Origin: Nematostella vectensis
Lineage: Eukaryota > Cnidaria > Anthozoa > Actiniaria > Edwardsiidae
Length of the DNA stretch: 64,000 bases
NCBI RefSeq assembly: GCF_932526225.1
Contig: NC_064036.1
Span: 16,640,953-16,704,952, forward strand
Reading direction: 5' to 3'
How positions within the stretch are numbered: position 1 is the stretch's first letter; each line of letters opens with the position of its first letter. Positions 61,301 through 64,000 of the stretch are shown here, piece by piece. A program made the position numbers and the translations under genes. The notes beneath the pieces are model-generated. The model worked only from the letters and a program-made list of their open reading frames with translations, searched no databases and was not told where the DNA came from.

Positions 61301-62203
61301 CCTGACTGCATGTAAAGTGTTTTCTACAGGTTACTATATCTCCCCTGACTGCATGTAACGTGTTTTCTACAGGTTACTTTATCTCCCCTGACTGCATGTA
61401 ACGTGTTTTCTACAGGTTACTATATCTCCCCTGACTGCATGTAAAGTGTTTTCTACAGGTTACTATATCTCCCCTGACTGCATGTAACGTGTTTTCTTCA
61501 GGTTACTTTATCTCCCCTGATTGCATGTAACGTGTTTTCTACAGGTTACTATATCTCCCCTGACTCCATGTAACGTGTTTTCTACAGGTTACTATATCTC
61601 CCCTGACTGCATGTAACGTGTTTTCTACAGGTTACTATATCTCCCCTGACTGCATGTAAAGTGTTTTCTACAGGTTACTATATCTCCCCTGACTGCATGT
61701 AACGTGTTTTCTACAGGTTACTATATCTCCCCTGACTGCATGTAACGTGTTTTCTACAGGTTACTATATCTCCCCTGACTGCATCTAACGTGTTTTCTAC
61801 AGGTTACTAAATCTCTCCTGACTGCATCTAACGTGTTTTCTACAGGTTACTATATCTCCCCTGACTGCATGTAACGTGTTTTCTACAGGTTACTATATCT
61901 CCCCTGACTGCATGTAACGTGTTTTCTACAGGTTACTATATCTCCCCTGACTGCATGTAAAGTGTTTTCTACAGGTTACTAAATCTCCCGTGACTGCATG
62001 TAACGGCTTTCTACAGGTTACTAAATCTCCCCTGACTGTATCTAACGTGTTTTCTACAGGTTACTATATCTCCCCTGACTGCATGTAACGTATTTTCTAC
62101 AGGTTACTATATATACATTGAGTCGTCTTCGCCACGCGTGATGAACGACAAAGCGCGTCTCGCCAGCCCACAGTTCATGTGGAAGGGTGTCACGGGATGT
62201 AAG
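46368..62203 (+). CDS. Secreted/extracellular modular protein: LRRNT, MAM, SRCR and LDL-receptor class A domains (3' end outside window)
   Basis: Seventeen exons chain in phase. They are 46368-46567, 49319-49422, 49946-49981, 50880-50924, 51006-51158, 51402-51505, 52019-52180, 52854-52941, 53032-53202, 54048-54191, 54471-54728, 57926-58033, 58366-58550, 59236-59332, 59730-59846, 60300-60455 and 62103-62203, about 743 codons so far. A signal peptide ([20 protein letters not shown]) precedes an LRRNT-like cluster [24 protein letters not shown] is a furin-type site. MAM 1 runs [12 protein letters not shown] to [16 protein letters not shown] is [23 protein letters not shown] plus exon 10, and LDLa ends [15 protein letters not shown] 2 starts [11 protein letters not shown], a second LDLa ends [12 protein letters not shown], and MAM 3 starts [10 protein letters not shown]. 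Such proteins act in cell adhesion or recognition at the surface or in matrix. The last exon seen ends mid-MAM, so the gene continues right. Confidence 0.95.
48269..48472. repeat. Two tandem copies of a ~102-bp unit, intron 1 of the MAM-family gene
   Basis: GGTGATTTTGAAATTTCACT...CAACCTAGGCCTTGTT is repeated immediately with a few substitutions. Confidence 0.85.
48837..49064. mobile_element. MITE with near-perfect ~58-bp inverted termini, intron 1
   Basis: GGCGGACCAGGATTAGAATC...AGGAAAATAACATATAATTT is repeated inverted at 49007-49064 with about one mismatch. The interior is about 110 bases. The low divergence between arms suggests a recent copy. Confidence 0.8.
54729..57262. other. Long intron of the MAM-family gene, no exon recognised
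   Basis: The intron runs from donor 54729 to acceptor 57925. Short open frames such as 55384-55575 have no family resemblance and are not needed for phase. Confidence 0.6.
57263..57478. mobile_element. PIF/Harbinger-like MITE with TAA target-site duplication
   Basis: The ends are AGCCTGATGCACACTGGC and the inverted GCCAGTGTGCATCAGGCC. They are flanked by TAA at 57260-57262 and TAA at 57479-57481. TWA 3-bp duplications are the hallmark of PIF/Harbinger insertions. The interior also folds back (ATAATGACATAAC against GTTATGTCGTTAT). Confidence 0.8.
58541..58870. repeat. ~38-bp array built from the 5' splice site of MAM-family exon 13
   Basis: About nine units of CGGTCATTCAGGGTACGTAA then ACACTGCTAACACAACTT, decaying to the right. 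The first unit is the real exon end (CGGTCATTCAGG) plus donor GTACGTAAAC. Reading past the true donor meets TAA at 58566-58568. Confidence 0.9.
60728..62102. repeat. 43-bp array built from the 3' splice site of MAM-family exon 17
   Basis: About 32 units of TGTTTTCTACAGGTTACTAT then ATCTCCCCTGACTGCATGTAACG. The last junction, TTTTCTACAG then GTTACTATATATACATTGAG, is the genuine acceptor and exon start. Every unit therefore carries a polypyrimidine tract, AG and the exon's first ten bases. In the frame set by exon 16, each decoy leads to TGC ATG TAA or TGC ATC TAA within ten codons. Confidence 0.95.
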
Positions 62204-63969
62204 GTAAGGATACACTTGTGTCACGGGATGTAAGGTAAGAATACACGTGTGTCACGGGATGTAAGGTAAGGATGCACGTGTGTCACGGGATGTAAGGTAA
62301 GGACGCACGTGTGTCACGGGATGTAAGGTAAGGATACACGTGTGTCACGGGATGTAAGGTAAGAATACACGTGTGTCACGGGATGTAAGGTAAGGATACA
62401 CGTGTGTCACGGGATGTAAGGTAAGGATACACGTGTGTCACGGGATGTAAGGTAAGGATACACGTGTGTCACGGGATGTAAGGTAAGAATACACGTGTGT
62501 CACGGGATGTAAGGTAAGAATACACGCGTGTCACGGGATGTAAGGTAAGGATGCACGCGTGTCACGGGATGTAAGGTAAGGATGCACGTGTGTCACGGGA
62601 TGTAAGGTAAGGATACACGCGTGTCACGGGATGTAAGGTAAGGATGCACGTGTGTCACGGGATGTAAGGTAAGGATACACGTGTGTCACGGGATGTAAGG
62701 TAAGGATACACGCGTGTCACGGGATGTAAGGTAAGGATACACGCGTGTCACGGGATGTAAGGTAAGGATACACGTGTGTCACGGGATGTAAGGTAAGGAT
62801 ACACGTGTGTCACGGGATGTAAGGTAAGGATACACGTGTGTCACGGGATGTAAGGTAAGGATACACGTGTGTCACGGGATGTAAGGTATGAATACACGTG
62901 TGTCACGGGATGTAAGGTAAGAATACACGTGTGTCACGGGATGTAAGGTAAGGATGCACGTGTGTCACGGGATGTAAGGTAAGGATACACGTGTGTCACG
63001 GGATGTAAGGTAAGGATACACGTGTGTCACGGGATGTAAGGTAAGGATTCACGTGTGTCACGGGATGTAAGGTAAGGATACACGTGTGTCACGGGATGTA
63101 AGGTAAGGATGCACGTGTATCACGGGATGTAAGGTAAGGATACACGTGTGTCACGGGATGTAAGGTAAGGATTCACGTGTGTCACGGGATGTAAGGTAAG
63201 GATACACGTGTGTCACGGGGTGTAAGGTAAGAATACACGTGTGTCACGGGATGTAAGGTAAGGATACACGTGTGTCACGGGATGTAAGGTAAGAGTACAC
63301 GTGTGTCACGGGATGTAAGGTAAGGATACACGTGTGTCACGGGATGTAAGGTAAGGATACACGCGTGTCACGGGATGTAAAGTAAGGATACACGTGTGTC
63401 ACGGGATGTAAGGTAAGGATACACGTGTGTCACGGGATCTAAGGTAAGAATACACGTGTGTCACGGGATGTAAGGTAAGGATACACGTGTGTCACGGGAT
63501 GTAAGGTAAGGATGCACGTGTGTCACGGGATGTAAGGTAAGGATACACGTGTGTCACGGGATGTAAGGTAAGGATTCACGTGTGTCACGGGATGTAAGGT
63601 AAGAATACACATGTGTCACGGGATGTAAGGTAAGGATTCACGTGTGTCACGGGATGTAAGGTAAGGATACACGTGTGTCACGGGGTGTAAGGTAAGGATA
63701 CACGTGTGTCACGGGATGTAAGGTAAGGATACACGTGTGTCACGGGATGTAAGGTAAGGATGCACGTGTGTCACGGGATGTAAGGTAAGGATACACATGT
63801 GTCACGGGATGTAAGGTAAGGATACACGTGTGTCACGGGATGTAAGGTAAGGATACACGTGTGTCACGGGATGTAAGGTAAGGATACACATGTGTCACGG
63901 GATGTAAGGTAAGGATGCACGTGTGTCACGGGATGTAAGGTAAGGATACACGTGTGTCACGTGTGTCAA
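62186..63969. repeat. 31-bp array built from the 5' splice site of MAM-family exon 17
   Basis: About 57 units of GTGTCACGGGATGTAAGGTA then AGGATACACGT. The first unit is the real exon end (GTGTCACGGGATGTAAG) with its donor GTAAGG. Nearly all units keep AAGGTAAG, a strong 5' splice-site match. Using the second donor (62235) or any later one adds an in-frame TAA at 62231-62233. Confidence 0.97.
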
Positions 63970-64000
63970 ATGAACTGTAAACGTGTTTTGACTTCTTCCA

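Noticed and set aside
60728-63969. CRISPR-like look of regular direct repeats
   Set aside because: Units are contiguous with no unique spacers, and they contain eukaryotic splice sites of the neighbouring exon.
1-64000. tRNA, rRNA or snRNA genes
   Set aside because: No A/B box pair, cloverleaf or rRNA-like conserved block was noticed. A covariance-model search could not be run, so absence is not proven.

Overview
The window looks like nuclear DNA of an early-branching animal, most likely an anthozoan cnidarian (a sea anemone such as Nematostella would fit, but the species is not proven). Genes are split into many short exons with GT-AG introns. The identifiable proteins are metazoan: an EMAP-like microtubule protein, and a secreted or surface MAM/SRCR/LDL-receptor-A protein. 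A HECT-type gene family and DNA transposons are present as well. Intergenic and intronic DNA is full of foldback elements and large tandem arrays. No rRNA, tRNA, CRISPR or prokaryotic operon signal was seen.

Layout. 1-1890: decayed Ty3/gypsy pol on the minus strand. 2053-2345: small gene for a secreted peptide with four CxxxC motifs (minus). 2970-4684: palindrome-rich DNA element with about 100-bp terminal inverted repeats. 4685-9560: mostly non-coding with small foldback elements. 9567-9828: orphan possible terminal exon (plus). 10650-13007: SAM/HECT-type pseudogene with several frameshifts and stops (minus). 13064-16143: three tandem arrays (4-bp, 30-bp, 5-bp units). 16690-17868: intact single-exon gene for a basic nuclear-looking protein with one C2H2 motif (minus). 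19061-19921: 11-bp array.

21552-43043 (minus): a 21-exon EML/EMAP-like gene whose exons chain in phase from the start codon. It has an N-terminal extension with an EF-hand-like region, a coiled coil, the HELP motif and the tandem WD40 propellers. Its intron 2 contains a 6.86-kb two-gene DNA transposon (34502-41361). That element carries a decayed tnp2/DUF4218-like transposase on the minus strand and an apparently intact five-exon BEN-domain protein on the plus strand.

46368-62203 (plus, running off the right edge): 17 in-phase exons of a secreted modular protein. The order is signal peptide, LRRNT-like Cys cluster, furin-like basic site, MAM, SRCR, LDLa, MAM, LDLa, then the start of a third MAM.

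The most unusual signal is that several tandem arrays are built from the exon-intron junction they touch. Two lie on either side of the same MAM exon: about 32 copies of the 3' splice site before it and about 57 copies of the 5' splice site after it. A third is at a donor two MAM exons-sets upstream (58541-58870). A fourth is at an acceptor of the unrelated EML gene (28204-28830), and a weaker fifth is beside the HELP exon. At the three MAM-gene junctions, using any duplicated site instead of the one next to the exon brings in an in-frame stop codon.
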